Assembly (NCBI RefSeq): GCF_018449775.1
Contig: NZ_JAAVVB010000005.1
Coordinates: 124,001 to 188,000, forward strand
DNA length: 64,000 nucleotides
Source: Mucilaginibacter sp. dw_454
GTDB lineage: Bacteria; Bacteroidota; Bacteroidia; Sphingobacteriales; Sphingobacteriaceae
Direction: 5' to 3'
Part shown: one piece after another, positions 18,499 to 27,351 of the stretch
How the letters are laid out: every line of letters starts with the position of its first letter
How positions within the stretch are numbered: position 1 is the first letter of the stretch
The notes under the pieces: model-generated
The model's database searches: none
What the model saw: only the letters and a program-made list of their open reading frames with translations
Told to the model about the DNA's origin: nothing
Made by a program: the position numbers and the translations under genes

Positions 18499-19712
18499 AG
18501 ACCTTAGCATCCAACAGGGTTTTGGCCGTACTTTGCCTGATGTACCTGGTGCTGTATATAGACCGGGTAAACATAGCCACCATAGCCCCACGCATCACTG
18601 CCGATCTGCGGCTCTCCAACACACAATTCGGTTTCGCTATATCCGCATTCGCTTACCCCTATGCCATATTACAGTTAGCCGGCGGCTGGCTTGGCGATCG
18701 CTTCCGCGTTCGTTATGTATTAGCTGCATGCGGCATGGTTGTTTGCATTGCCACCTTACTTACGGGCGCATCCACGACGTTCGCCGTTCTGGTTTTTGCG
18801 CGCACACTGCTGGGTCTGGGCGAGGGCCTTGCTTTCCCCACCGCGACGCGTGCTTTAGCAATCTGGCTTCCGCCAGAGCGCTGGGGTTTCGCGCAAGGTA
18901 TCACACACGCCGCCGCACGACTCGGCAATGCGCTCACACCGCCGCTCATTGTGGCGTTGCTTGCCTACACTTCGTGGCACGTCTCGCTGTATCTGCTAGG
19001 CTCACTGAGTTTGCTTTGGACACTCGCCTGGTTATGGGCTACGCCAAAGGAAAACAACAGCCCGGTTGGAAAAAACGAAAAAGCGAAGGTCGTAATCCCA
19101 TGGCTCAAGCTTGCAAAACGAATGCTTCCCGTAACCGCTGTCGACTTTTGCTATGGATGGACGCTTTGGGTTTTTCTCACGTGGTTGCCATTGTTCTTCT
19201 TCCAGCATTTTGGCCTTGACCTGAAACATTCCGCACTGTTCTCGTCGGGCGTACTCCTTGCCGGGGTGCTGGGCGACACAGTTGGAGGGTTGCTTACAGA
19301 CCGTATCTATCGCATCACCGGAAGCCTGCAGAAAGCTCGCCGCAACATCATTGTGATCGGAATGCTGGGCACCTTCGTTTTCCTGTTGCCGGTCCTCCAA
19401 TCTCGTAATGTAACACATGTGGCACTGTTTCTTTCGGCGGCTTGTTTCTTCTCCGAGTTGATTGTGGCACCCATTTGGGCCATCCCCATGGATATTGCCC
19501 CCCGCTATGCCGGTACCGCCAGCGGCATGATGAACTTTGGCTTCGGCGTGGCAGGTATCATCTCGCCGGTGTTCTTTGGCAAAATTCTGGATTCCACCGG
19601 CAGCTGGGCAGCCTGCTTCTATGTTTCGCTGGGCATACTGCTCCTTGGAGCGATTGGCGCATTCTTCATGCGGCCGGATAAGCCTTTTGAGCAGGCGGAA
19701 GGCATGAGTTAG
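18495..19712 (+). CDS. MFS transporter (anion:cation symporter-like)
   Basis: 405 residues and about 12 helices. The N-terminal LYIDRVNIATIAPRITADL and GLGEGLAFPTATRALAIWLP match the ACS/sugar-acid symporter pattern, followed by the C-terminal half with IWAIPMDIAPRYAGTASGMM. It is translationally coupled to the dioxygenase (start within its stop, ATGA). Probably imports the dioxygenase substrate, an organic acid. G/C-rich codons like its partner. Confidence 0.88.
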   Translation: MKTLASNRVLAVLCLMYLVLYIDRVNIATIAPRITADLRLSNTQFGFAISAFAYPYAILQLAGGWLGDRFRVRYVLAACGMVVCIATLLTGASTTFAVLVFARTLLGLGEGLAFPTATRALAIWLPPERWGFAQGITHAAARLGNALTPPLIVALLAYTSWHVSLYLLGSLSLLWTLAWLWATPKENNSPVGKNEKAKVVIPWLKLAKRMLPVTAVDFCYGWTLWVFLTWLPLFFFQHFGLDLKHSALFSSGVLLAGVLGDTVGGLLTDRIYRITGSLQKARRNIIVIGMLGTFVFLLPVLQSRNVTHVALFLSAACFFSELIVAPIWAIPMDIAPRYAGTASGMMNFGFGVAGIISPVFFGKILDSTGSWAACFYVSLGILLLGAIGAFFMRPDKPFEQAEGMS

Positions 19713-19719
19713 TATTCAT

Positions 19720-20598
19720 TCAGGCGATAAATGCCGCACGATTTTTTTCGATAAATTCAGCAAACGTAATAGGTTTCTTACCTATAAGTTCTTCGATCTT
19801 ATTATTAAAGCTTGGTAGTCCAAAAATATTGTCACCTTCTGTTTTGCCGACGTGGTCTTTAAAATAATCATAGCCTCCAATGCCAATCAAATCAGCCATC
19901 TCCTGTACACTTACCTGCTCGTACACTATATCCTTTCCTAAAGTCTGAGCAACAATTTCACCTAGTTGGGTATAACTCAGCACTTCGGGTCCAAAGAGTT
20001 GATAGGTTTGCCCGATGTGTTGTTCAGGATCAGCCAATATAGCAGCGGCAGTGCGACCAAGATCTTCGGCGGCTACCGGGGCATGTTTCGCATCGGCGGG
20101 AAAGCTCATTTTTAGTTGGCCTGATTTAATTTGGCCTGAGACATATAAGAACCATTCAGAAAAAAATGTAGGCCTTAGGTGGGTTGTCGGAATCCCTGTC
20201 CAATTAAAAACTTCTTCAGAGAGGAAATGCCGGATAGTCGCCGGGCTTTTTGAAGTTGACGTTACCTGTTTCTGGGACATATTCACGATGAATTCGGCTT
20301 CGGCTTCTTTTGCGGCCTGCGCGAATATGACGGTGGCATCCAGCAGCATGGGGCTTAAAGGATACACAAAATACCCTCTTTTAGTGCCCTGCCACGCTGC
20401 TCTGACATCATCAAGATTTTGCAGGTCTCCGACAAAGATCTCGGCACCGAGTGCTTTGAGCCGCGCGGACCGGTCGTCTTCTTGATGTACAAATGCGCGC
20501 ACATCAAATCTTTTTTGCAGCAGCGCTTCTACAGTAGGCGCTCCCGTTGCACCGGTAGCACCGGTGATTAAAATTTTAGTTTTTTCCATTTTCATCAT
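19720..20598 (-). CDS. NmrA-like NAD(P)-binding protein (atypical SDR)
   Basis: 292 residues. Rossmann motif ILITGATGATGAPTVEALLQ at the N-terminus and GDLQNLDDVRAAWQG, typical of NmrA/quinone oxidoreductase 2-like proteins that bind NAD(P)H and act as redox sensors or small quinone reductases. Cytoplasmic. Several Met codons lie at the start (MMKMEK), so the exact start is open by up to 9 bp. Convergent with the MFS gene (7 bp apart). The palindrome at 20659-20672 lies 60 bp upstream and may be its operator. Confidence 0.85.
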   Translation of the reverse strand: MMKMEKTKILITGATGATGAPTVEALLQKRFDVRAFVHQEDDRSARLKALGAEIFVGDLQNLDDVRAAWQGTKRGYFVYPLSPMLLDATVIFAQAAKEAEAEFIVNMSQKQVTSTSKSPATIRHFLSEEVFNWTGIPTTHLRPTFFSEWFLYVSGQIKSGQLKMSFPADAKHAPVAAEDLGRTAAAILADPEQHIGQTYQLFGPEVLSYTQLGEIVAQTLGKDIVYEQVSVQEMADLIGIGGYDYFKDHVGKTEGDNIFGLPSFNNKIEELIGKKPITFAEFIEKNRAAFIA

Positions 20599-20658
20599 AT
20601 TTATTGATCATTTTCTTTTTTTAATTGCTGTAAAATTATAGTGTATAATCTTATTTAA

Positions 20659-20672
20659 ATACCGATCGGTAT
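20659..20672. promoter_or_regulatory. 14-bp palindrome, TetR-type operator candidate
   Basis: ATACCGATCGGTAT is a perfect 14-bp palindrome in the intergenic region between the NmrA-like gene and the GxGYxYP gene. ACCGnnCGGT cores are common for TetR-family operators. No TetR gene is in the window. Confidence 0.45.
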
Positions 20673-20774
20673 AAAATGACAAAATGATGTGTTTTATTAG
20701 ACCTCTATTCTAATAAAATAAACAGCGAGCAGGCCTTTGTGTGAAATTGATTATGTTAACGCTATATTTAACAG

Positions 20775-22373
20775 ATGATAAAACCGGTCAAAATGCTTAG
20801 GATTAAAGCTGTATGCTTTCTTTTGTTCCTTTTGTTTGTCACGCCATCTATGGCCCAGATCAAATGGCCAAACGGGCAACTTCTGCCATCATTCCCGGCG
20901 CCCGCCCAGACTCAGGATTTGATTACCCTGCGTGAGAACTCTCCCTATGCTTCGGCAGAAATGTACCTGTTTGCTTCGTTAAAAGGTTTGGTGAACCGGA
21001 CGAAACCACGTATTTTCTCTTATGAGGGCGATGCTAACGGCGAGGGGCCGCATACCTGGCTGGAATCGCTGGGTTTGAACTGGTCTGAACCTGCCGACAA
21101 ATGGGACCTGATTATGAAATACCGGAAAGAAATTTCGGGCTTAATTGTTTATGATACCGCCCAGATCCATACCGTTAATCTGGCCACGGTAATTGCCAAA
21201 AGCAAAGGGGCGCTCATCGCTTCGCCGCTGTTATTGTCTAAATTAACTGCACCGCCTTATAACTTGCCTGTTTTATTGGATCTGCGAGGAAAGTTCAACA
21301 GTAAGTTGGACGTTTACCAGGAACTATATGATCAATATTGGCCGCATTTGGATCATCGTTTGGTTATCGGGCTAAATCCTAAAGCGCAGAAAGCTGCTCT
21401 TCGTGAATATGCAGCAGCGTTGGGTGTCGCGGTAATATGGCTTGATCCTAAAATAGCCGGCGAAAGTGAACTGTTGAACAAGTTTCTGGCTTCCATGTCA
21501 CCGGGTTCGCCCTTTATGGGCTGGTGGCCGGAGGAAGCGCCCGGGGTAAAGCGGGCCTCGCAATATGGTATTGCAACCATTGCGAGCGACTGGTGTTTTA
21601 ACCTGACGGTATTTAGTGGCACATCCAGAACCATTCATATCAAACCAATCCCCCCAAAGCCGGCACTCCAAAACAAAATCTATGTAGCATTTATATTAAG
21701 CGACGGCGACAATCTGCAATTTGACGAGCACCTGATGCGCAAGCTTTGGAATAATCCAGACCGTGGTTCTGTCCCGATGGGCTGGACCGTGTCGCCTGCT
21801 ATGGTTGATGCGATGCCGGGCGCGCTTAACTACTACTGGCAGTCCTCTACCGTCAATGATAATCTGATCTCCGGGCCTTCCGGCTATGGTTATACTTATC
21901 CTAACAACTGGTCAGACGAAAAATTGCTCAAACAATACGTTTCTAAAACGCAGGACTATACAGCTCGTGCCGGTCTAAGGGTAATCACTATCTGGAACAC
22001 TATTACCGGCGGTATTAACCCTAATGTTGGCAATATGTATGCTACTCAGGCAAGTTCGTTGCTTGGTGTAACTGCCCAGAACACCGGCGGCGGACTCACT
22101 ATTTATAATAACAGCTTACCAGCCATGGCGCTTGATTGCAACTACTGTACAAATGAGCAGGCAATGAAAGATTTCATAGGCAGGGCCGTAGTGGGTTGGG
22201 ATAAAACCTCCCCGCGATTTGTGATCATACAGGCGCAACCCTGGAAGGGCGTAACGCCGACAAGCTTTAAAAATGTGGCTAATTCATTGAATGAAGATTA
22301 TGTGGTTGTTAGGCCTGATCAACTTTTTCAGCTTATTCGTGAGAAAAATGGTCTTTCAGTTAATCCAAAATAA
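20775..22373 (+). CDS. GxGYxYP domain protein, putative glycoside hydrolase
   Basis: 532 residues with a signal peptide (lipophilic stretch ending PSMAQI). The eponymous motif is present as GPSGYGYTYP near residue 375, together with NKIYVAFILSDGDNLQF and MGWTVSPAMVDAMPGALNYY. GxGYxYP proteins are predicted carbohydrate-active enzymes of unproven activity. Sixteen bp separate it from the downstream TIM-barrel glycosidase, so they form an operon. TTTG at 20736 and TATATTTA at 20763 resemble a weak promoter. Confidence 0.85.
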   Translation: MIKPVKMLRIKAVCFLLFLLFVTPSMAQIKWPNGQLLPSFPAPAQTQDLITLRENSPYASAEMYLFASLKGLVNRTKPRIFSYEGDANGEGPHTWLESLGLNWSEPADKWDLIMKYRKEISGLIVYDTAQIHTVNLATVIAKSKGALIASPLLLSKLTAPPYNLPVLLDLRGKFNSKLDVYQELYDQYWPHLDHRLVIGLNPKAQKAALREYAAALGVAVIWLDPKIAGESELLNKFLASMSPGSPFMGWWPEEAPGVKRASQYGIATIASDWCFNLTVFSGTSRTIHIKPIPPKPALQNKIYVAFILSDGDNLQFDEHLMRKLWNNPDRGSVPMGWTVSPAMVDAMPGALNYYWQSSTVNDNLISGPSGYGYTYPNNWSDEKLLKQYVSKTQDYTARAGLRVITIWNTITGGINPNVGNMYATQASSLLGVTAQNTGGGLTIYNNSLPAMALDCNYCTNEQAMKDFIGRAVVGWDKTSPRFVIIQAQPWKGVTPTSFKNVANSLNEDYVVVRPDQLFQLIREKNGLSVNPK

Positions 22374-22389
22374 TTTACAACATTAATTC

Positions 22390-23880
22390 GTGGTGAAATA
22401 CATTCAATCAATTATATGTGCAGCAGGACTGATGTTATCAACCACTGTTTTCGGACAGGCTGTAATCAAAATAGATACCGGGCGGGCACTCGCCAACTCG
22501 TATTTAGGCAATGGCGTACAGTGGGACCCTTACGAAGTTAAATCGCTCTCTGATGCCGACTGGGAAAAAGCCTACCGGCGGCTTGACTTTATGAAACTGG
22601 GCTTTGCGCGGGTGGTGATAAATGCCTCACTATATTGTAAAACCGCTCCTTTGGGACAGGCGCCTGTATATGATTTCAACTCGCCTACGGCACAGGTGCT
22701 GTATAAGATCCTGGATTATTGCCAATCCCGGCATGTGACAGTAATTCTTGGTGAATGGGGCGATCCATCAGGCAAAGGCGAAACCGTAGACCGTACCCGG
22801 AAACAACTAAGGTTTGATGGGATACAGGAGTATGACCCACGCTGGACCTTTATTATCGGTGATTTTCTGACATACCTTATCAACGAAAAAAAATATACCT
22901 GCATCAAATATTACAATTTAGGCAATGAACCCAACGGCGACTGGATGTATACGGAAAGTTTCGCCACCTGGAAGACATCTATCATTAACCTGGACAATGA
23001 ATTGAAAGCCCGCAACTTGCGCGGGAAGGTGAAAATTGTAGGTCCGGATGCATCTTGGGCCAACCAATGGATCAAGCAAATAATAGCTGATAAAAAATTG
23101 GTGAACATCATTGATGCCTACGAAGTGCACTGGTATGCTATGGCCAAAGAGATAAACAGTGAAAGCTTCGAAAAAGAATTGGCCTACTACCGCGATTATA
23201 TTAACACCAACGACCCTAATGGTAAAAGTAAACCTTTCTTTTTAGGCGAGGGTGGGATGCTGGAGGGTAAAAGCAAGACCCTGGATCAGCAAAAAATGAT
23301 CGGCACTTTTCAATACGGGGTTTGGATGGCCGACTATGCGGTACAAAGTATGCAGGCCGGACAAGCGGGGGTGATAGCCTGGTCTTTGGATGACGCTATG
23401 CATGTGGCCGCCCGCACGGGTAATACCGGCAGTCTTAATGATTACGAGTGGAAAGAATGGGGCCTGTGGGACAGTTTTGGCGAAGAAAAAGGCAAACCCG
23501 AATTGGAGAAATTAAGGCCATGGTACTATACCTGGTCGCTTTTATCAAAATATGTACCCGCCGGCAGCAAAATATTAAAAGTTGACAGTACAGGCATTGT
23601 CGGGCTAAGGAGTGCCGCTGTAACTTTTAATGATAATGGCCAAACCGGATACACGTTTATAATAGTTAATGCTACTGATAGTCATAAAGAGGTTAACTTA
23701 CAACTCCCGGCAGGTAGTAAACTTACGCTGCACCAGTTTAGTTATTTTGAGAACGATATGTCACGAACGCCTGATGGTTTTCCCGTGGAAAAGCGGACGA
23801 TCAAGAATGTAAGCAACAGCAAAATCTTGAAAATTGGACTCGAAAGTAAAGGTGTGGTTGTACTGACAACAATGAAATAA
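22390..23880 (+). CDS. Secreted TIM-barrel glycoside hydrolase (clan GH-A, GH5/GH39-like)
   Basis: 496 residues. There is no ATG; tandem GTG codons at 22390 and 22393 give a good signal peptide (KYIQSIICAAGLMLSTTVFG). Clan GH-A marks: acid/base Glu in YYNLGNEPNGDW and probable nucleophile Glu in FFLGEGGML; a beta-sandwich-like domain occupies the last 100 residues. No precise GH family could be assigned by eye. Partner of the GxGYxYP gene. Confidence 0.8.
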   Translation: MVKYIQSIICAAGLMLSTTVFGQAVIKIDTGRALANSYLGNGVQWDPYEVKSLSDADWEKAYRRLDFMKLGFARVVINASLYCKTAPLGQAPVYDFNSPTAQVLYKILDYCQSRHVTVILGEWGDPSGKGETVDRTRKQLRFDGIQEYDPRWTFIIGDFLTYLINEKKYTCIKYYNLGNEPNGDWMYTESFATWKTSIINLDNELKARNLRGKVKIVGPDASWANQWIKQIIADKKLVNIIDAYEVHWYAMAKEINSESFEKELAYYRDYINTNDPNGKSKPFFLGEGGMLEGKSKTLDQQKMIGTFQYGVWMADYAVQSMQAGQAGVIAWSLDDAMHVAARTGNTGSLNDYEWKEWGLWDSFGEEKGKPELEKLRPWYYTWSLLSKYVPAGSKILKVDSTGIVGLRSAAVTFNDNGQTGYTFIIVNATDSHKEVNLQLPAGSKLTLHQFSYFENDMSRTPDGFPVEKRTIKNVSNSKILKIGLESKGVVVLTTMK

Positions 23881-23939
23881 AAATCTTTCTACGTCAATCA
23901 ATCAACCGAGCCGATTTAATTATCGCTTATAAAGATTAT

Positions 23940-24914
23940 TTGCTAATTTCCATTGGCCCGGTAATGGCTGGTTATTTCATGCACACGGATAAGGTAAATG
24001 TCATCAACTACTATAATATATTGGCTATGCTGCTATCGGCATCCGTAGCTGTGTTTATACCGTTCGAGCTGGTACTGTTATCGTATATTATATTAGGTCC
24101 GGGTCATTATCTCACCGAAATATCATGGCTTAACCAGCGCCAATTTTTCACTGTCAAAAAGTATGACATCCTTATGTTGATAGCGCTGATTGCTATCACG
24201 CTGTTGTTGAAGCTGCCATTTGCTAACCTTTTGTTTTATGTTTTTGGCTTATCATTTATTTTATTAGTGGTAAAGGGCAGGGTATATCAATTGCTGGCTT
24301 TTGCAATCGTAGTTATAGCCGGCTATTTCTTTTTAACCAATAACCTGTTGCGGACGATCTTTGGTTTATACATCCCCACACTTATACATGTTTACCTCTT
24401 TACCGGTGCTTTTTTGCTTTTTGGCGCCCTGAAGAATAAACATTTTTCGGGTTACCTAACCTTTCTGGTTTTTTTGGCTTGCCCCTTGTTACTGGGCGTT
24501 CTGTTTACCGGTTACCATCCTTTACCCACCCACTGGGCCACGATTGAATACCGCGAATTTGCACAGTTAAATACCACTACTTTACGCAGCCGATATCTGA
24601 ACATTTATACCGATAAAGCCAGCATTATTTTAACGCGGGTAATTGCCTTTGCCTACACTTACCATTATATCAATTGGTTCAGCAAAACCAGCGTGATCAA
24701 ATGGCATCGCATATCAGTGCCAAGAGCAATCATTATCGGATTGATCTGGATTGCTTCGGTTGGCTTATATTTTTACAATTATCGTTTGGGATTTAAATGG
24801 CTTTTTCTTTTAAGCCTGGCGCACGTAATACTGGAGTTTCCGCTTAACCACCGTAGCTTCATAGGCATAGGCCGCGAAGTGGGTGTGAGGTTAAGATCAA
24901 GGCCTGAAATTTGA
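23940..24914 (+). CDS. Polytopic membrane protein with conserved histidines, unknown function
   Basis: About 324 residues and 8-9 hydrophobic helices. His-bearing motifs sit at helix ends: LGPGHYLTEISW, TLIHVYLFTG, YTYHYINWFSKTS, KWHRISV and LAHVILEFPLNHRSF. Such spacing is seen in membrane di-iron or carotenoid-cleaving proteins, but I cannot assign it. The frame is open from 23850 with no ATG, GTG or TTG before the TTG at 23940; the next ATG would remove the beginning of the first helix, so the start is uncertain. It follows the glycosidase by 59 bp. Confidence 0.65.
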   Translation: MLISIGPVMAGYFMHTDKVNVINYYNILAMLLSASVAVFIPFELVLLSYIILGPGHYLTEISWLNQRQFFTVKKYDILMLIALIAITLLLKLPFANLLFYVFGLSFILLVVKGRVYQLLAFAIVVIAGYFFLTNNLLRTIFGLYIPTLIHVYLFTGAFLLFGALKNKHFSGYLTFLVFLACPLLLGVLFTGYHPLPTHWATIEYREFAQLNTTTLRSRYLNIYTDKASIILTRVIAFAYTYHYINWFSKTSVIKWHRISVPRAIIIGLIWIASVGLYFYNYRLGFKWLFLLSLAHVILEFPLNHRSFIGIGREVGVRLRSRPEI

Positions 24915-24991
24915 CAATTCAATTATGTGTTTAAACATGTAACTTGATAAAATATGTTACTTTTATAAAAATTTATACTCAACAAAAAACA

Positions 24992-25567
24992 ATGAAAAAG
25001 ATCATTACAATAGTAGCCTTAGTAGCAACGCAGAGTGTGTTGTTTGCCCAAACTAAATGGAACGTAGATAAGGCGCATGCACGCCTTGAATTTACAGCAG
25101 TGCATATGTCGGTTTCTGAGGTTGACGGCGTTTTTAAAGATTTCGATGCGTCTGTTACTGCGTCAAAGCCTGATTTCAGCGATGCCAAATTTGAATTATC
25201 TGCCAAAGTTGCCTCTATTAACACAGACGTTGATATGCGTGACGCCGATTTAAAATCAGATCACTTTTTTGATGCTGCTAATAACCCTGAGCTTACCTTC
25301 GTGAGTACCGGTATTAAAGCAACAACAGCTAATCACTATAAATTAAGCGGTAAAATGACCATGCATGGCATAACAAAAGATGTTGTGCTTGATCTTTGGT
25401 ATCGCGGAACTATAGATAACGCTATGACCAAAGCAAAAGATGCCGGATTCCAGGTTACAGGGGTTGTTAAGCGTTCTGATTTTAAGTTGGGAGCACAATA
25501 CCCGGATGCCGTAATCAGCAATGATATTACCATTAAAGCAAATGCTGAATTTGCCCCGGCCAAATAA
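24992..25567 (+). CDS. YceI family periplasmic protein
   Basis: 191 residues from the ATG at 24992; an in-frame TTG at 24944 adds a non-family stretch. Signal peptide MKKIITIVALVATQSVLFAQ, then the YceI lipocalin-like domain with WNVDKAHARLEFTAVHM, MRDADLKSDHFFDAANNPEL and GKMTMHGITKDVVL. YceI proteins bind polyprenoid or other long hydrophobic ligands in the periplasm. Monocistronic, with a strong terminator behind it. Confidence 0.92.
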   Translation: MKKIITIVALVATQSVLFAQTKWNVDKAHARLEFTAVHMSVSEVDGVFKDFDASVTASKPDFSDAKFELSAKVASINTDVDMRDADLKSDHFFDAANNPELTFVSTGIKATTANHYKLSGKMTMHGITKDVVLDLWYRGTIDNAMTKAKDAGFQVTGVVKRSDFKLGAQYPDAVISNDITIKANAEFAPAK

Positions 25568-25590
25568 TTAATTTGTTTAACAAATCTTAA

Positions 25591-25625
25591 GAAAAACCCA
25601 GCCATACGGCTGGGTTTTTCTTTTA
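25591..25625 (+). terminator. Intrinsic terminator after YceI gene
   Basis: AAAACCCAGCC and GGCTGGGTTTT arms around ATAC, followed by TTCTTTT. Confidence 0.9.
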
Positions 25626-25746
25626 TAATATGAGCTGCTTCACTCATTCCTAAGAATAGCCCGGCTATTTGCGCAAAATCAAATCGGCATTATAAACGTT
25701 TTTATTACAATAAAACACATGTTTAAAGTTCTATTTTGTTAATTTG

Positions 25747-26997
25747 ATGAATTACTATCAACAAGATATGCCGCTCGAAAGATATTTAAAAGCCGATCAA
25801 GGTCAGATCCATACTATACACGGCCCAGGCAGGCTGCAATTTATTTTAGCAGTGCGTTTATCGCTGCTATTCGTATTCATAACTCGTGCATTCGTAGCGA
25901 CTGCACAGGTAAATCAGGAGCCTTTGGATGCCCGTATTATCCACCGTCCGGGTGCTTTTGAGGGCAGCGACCATCGTCGGCATCTTGCTTACGAAGTTCA
26001 TCTAACAAACCTCAACAATTCCGGGCCGCTAATGGTTAAATCAATTTCCATTTTCCAGGATTTATTTGGAGCGCCTATGGCAACGTTTTCCAAAGATGAG
26101 TTGATGACGTTACTTAACGCTGAGGAAATGCCAACAAGGGGGACGGATTTAGTGCTGCAGCCTGGCAAGAGTGTCGTTGCCTTTTTGTGGCTAACCCTGC
26201 TGCCGGGAGCACCTGTCCCACAAAACTTACATCATAGCATAGATTTTATAGATCAAGATAGCAAAATCCACACATTCACCGGTGCAGTTACCCAATTGGA
26301 TAAGCAACCTACACTATCGTTTGGAGCCCCGCTACGCGGAAATATATGGTTTGTGGATGAAGGCCCAGGCAATCCTAAGTCGCATCATTGGGGCAGCATG
26401 CTTGAACAGAATAAAATAGTAACCATTCCACAACGTTTTGCCATCGACTTTTTTGGACTGAATAATGCCGGACATGCAGTAGAGACATCGCCAGACAAAC
26501 TGAATCAGACCCCCAATACGCAGTGGATTGGATTTGGTGCTGATGTGCTTGCCGTGCGGGATGCCGTTGTGCGCGATATGCGCGATGGCATACCCGACCA
26601 TGCCCCTTTATCGCCTTTACCAGAACCAACCGATATCACAGCCCGCGGACTTTATGGAAACTTCATCGTGTTGGAAGTTGCGCCGAACGTTTTTGTCCAT
26701 TACGCTCACTTGCAAAATGGAAGTATCCGGGTACGTATTGGGCAACATGTAAAGAAAGGCGATGTGCTGGCTCATTTAGGAGACTCCGGAAATGCTGGAG
26801 GCCCCCATCTTCACTTTCATGTTTCAGACAAACCGACATTCGAATTGTCTGAAGGTATCCCATTTGTGTTTTCTACCATAAATGTGCTTGGTAAAACAAA
26901 TGAAGGCGCAATGCTCGATTCGACGTCGACCTTTCATGGCCAATCATCGACAAAAAAGAATGTACTGCCACTTTATAACGACGTTGTGCGGTTTTAA
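25747..26997 (+). CDS. Exported M23-like peptidase
   Basis: About 416 residues from the ATG at 25747 (a TTG lies just before it). A hydrophobic export segment starts near residue 27 and ends TAQVNQ. The C-terminal part is LytM/M23-like: YGNFIVLEVAPNVFVHYAHL, VKKGDVLAHLGDSGNAGG and PHLHFHVSD supply the later zinc ligand and catalytic His. The first zinc-site motif HxxxD is not present in standard form; the equivalent stretch reads QRFAIDFFG with Arg where His is expected, so endopeptidase activity is open. The middle region (about 60-220) is not recognised. Confidence 0.8.
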   Translation: MNYYQQDMPLERYLKADQGQIHTIHGPGRLQFILAVRLSLLFVFITRAFVATAQVNQEPLDARIIHRPGAFEGSDHRRHLAYEVHLTNLNNSGPLMVKSISIFQDLFGAPMATFSKDELMTLLNAEEMPTRGTDLVLQPGKSVVAFLWLTLLPGAPVPQNLHHSIDFIDQDSKIHTFTGAVTQLDKQPTLSFGAPLRGNIWFVDEGPGNPKSHHWGSMLEQNKIVTIPQRFAIDFFGLNNAGHAVETSPDKLNQTPNTQWIGFGADVLAVRDAVVRDMRDGIPDHAPLSPLPEPTDITARGLYGNFIVLEVAPNVFVHYAHLQNGSIRVRIGQHVKKGDVLAHLGDSGNAGGPHLHFHVSDKPTFELSEGIPFVFSTINVLGKTNEGAMLDSTSTFHGQSSTKKNVLPLYNDVVRF

Positions 26998-27053
26998 GAA
27001 ACCGAAATAGCCTGCTTTATAATATAGTTCTACTGTGTAAGCGCAGCGGCCTT

Positions 27054-27185
27054 TTCTTATCTGGCGATAACTTTATGGTAACAGGCTCAGAATGGGGCGT
27101 GAAATTTATCAGGGACAAAGACAAAAAAGTAACTGATGTTATAGTGAGAGGGACGGATAAGTGGACGAAGATTAAAAGCAACTAA
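27054..27185 (+). pseudogene. C-terminal remnant of a coding region
   Basis: One frame reads about 40 residues (NFMVTGSEWGVKFIRDKDK, then KVTDVIVRGTDKWTKI) to a TAA at 27183-27185, with no start codon that yields a whole protein. The style resembles the C-terminal beta-domain of beta-lactamase-like serine hydrolases in Bacteroidota. Most likely a leftover of a deleted gene. The rest of the 26998-27351 gap holds a terminator and nothing else recognisable. Confidence 0.4.
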
Positions 27186-27207
27186 ATGCCGGTGCAATAA
27201 AAATTAT

Positions 27208-27240
27208 AAAGCCGCTTTACGGAAGTAGAGCGGCTTTTTG
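27208..27240 (+). terminator. Intrinsic terminator
   Basis: AAAGCCGCTTTAC pairs with GTAGAGCGGCTTT (one G-T pair) and is followed by further T residues; serves the M23-like gene or the remnant. Confidence 0.8.
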
Positions 27241-27351
27241 CTTGCTGCAAAATAGTTGAATCCCTAAAATGTATAAGTGATTAGTTGAAAGATATAAATC
27301 AGGCACCAGCATTAGCCACACCTTTGCTTTATAAATTAATAACATAAAGCA

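Noticed and set aside
18431..19219. 262-residue ORF in another frame of the MFS gene
   Set aside because: No family features; the MFS frame has clear helices and motifs over the same DNA.
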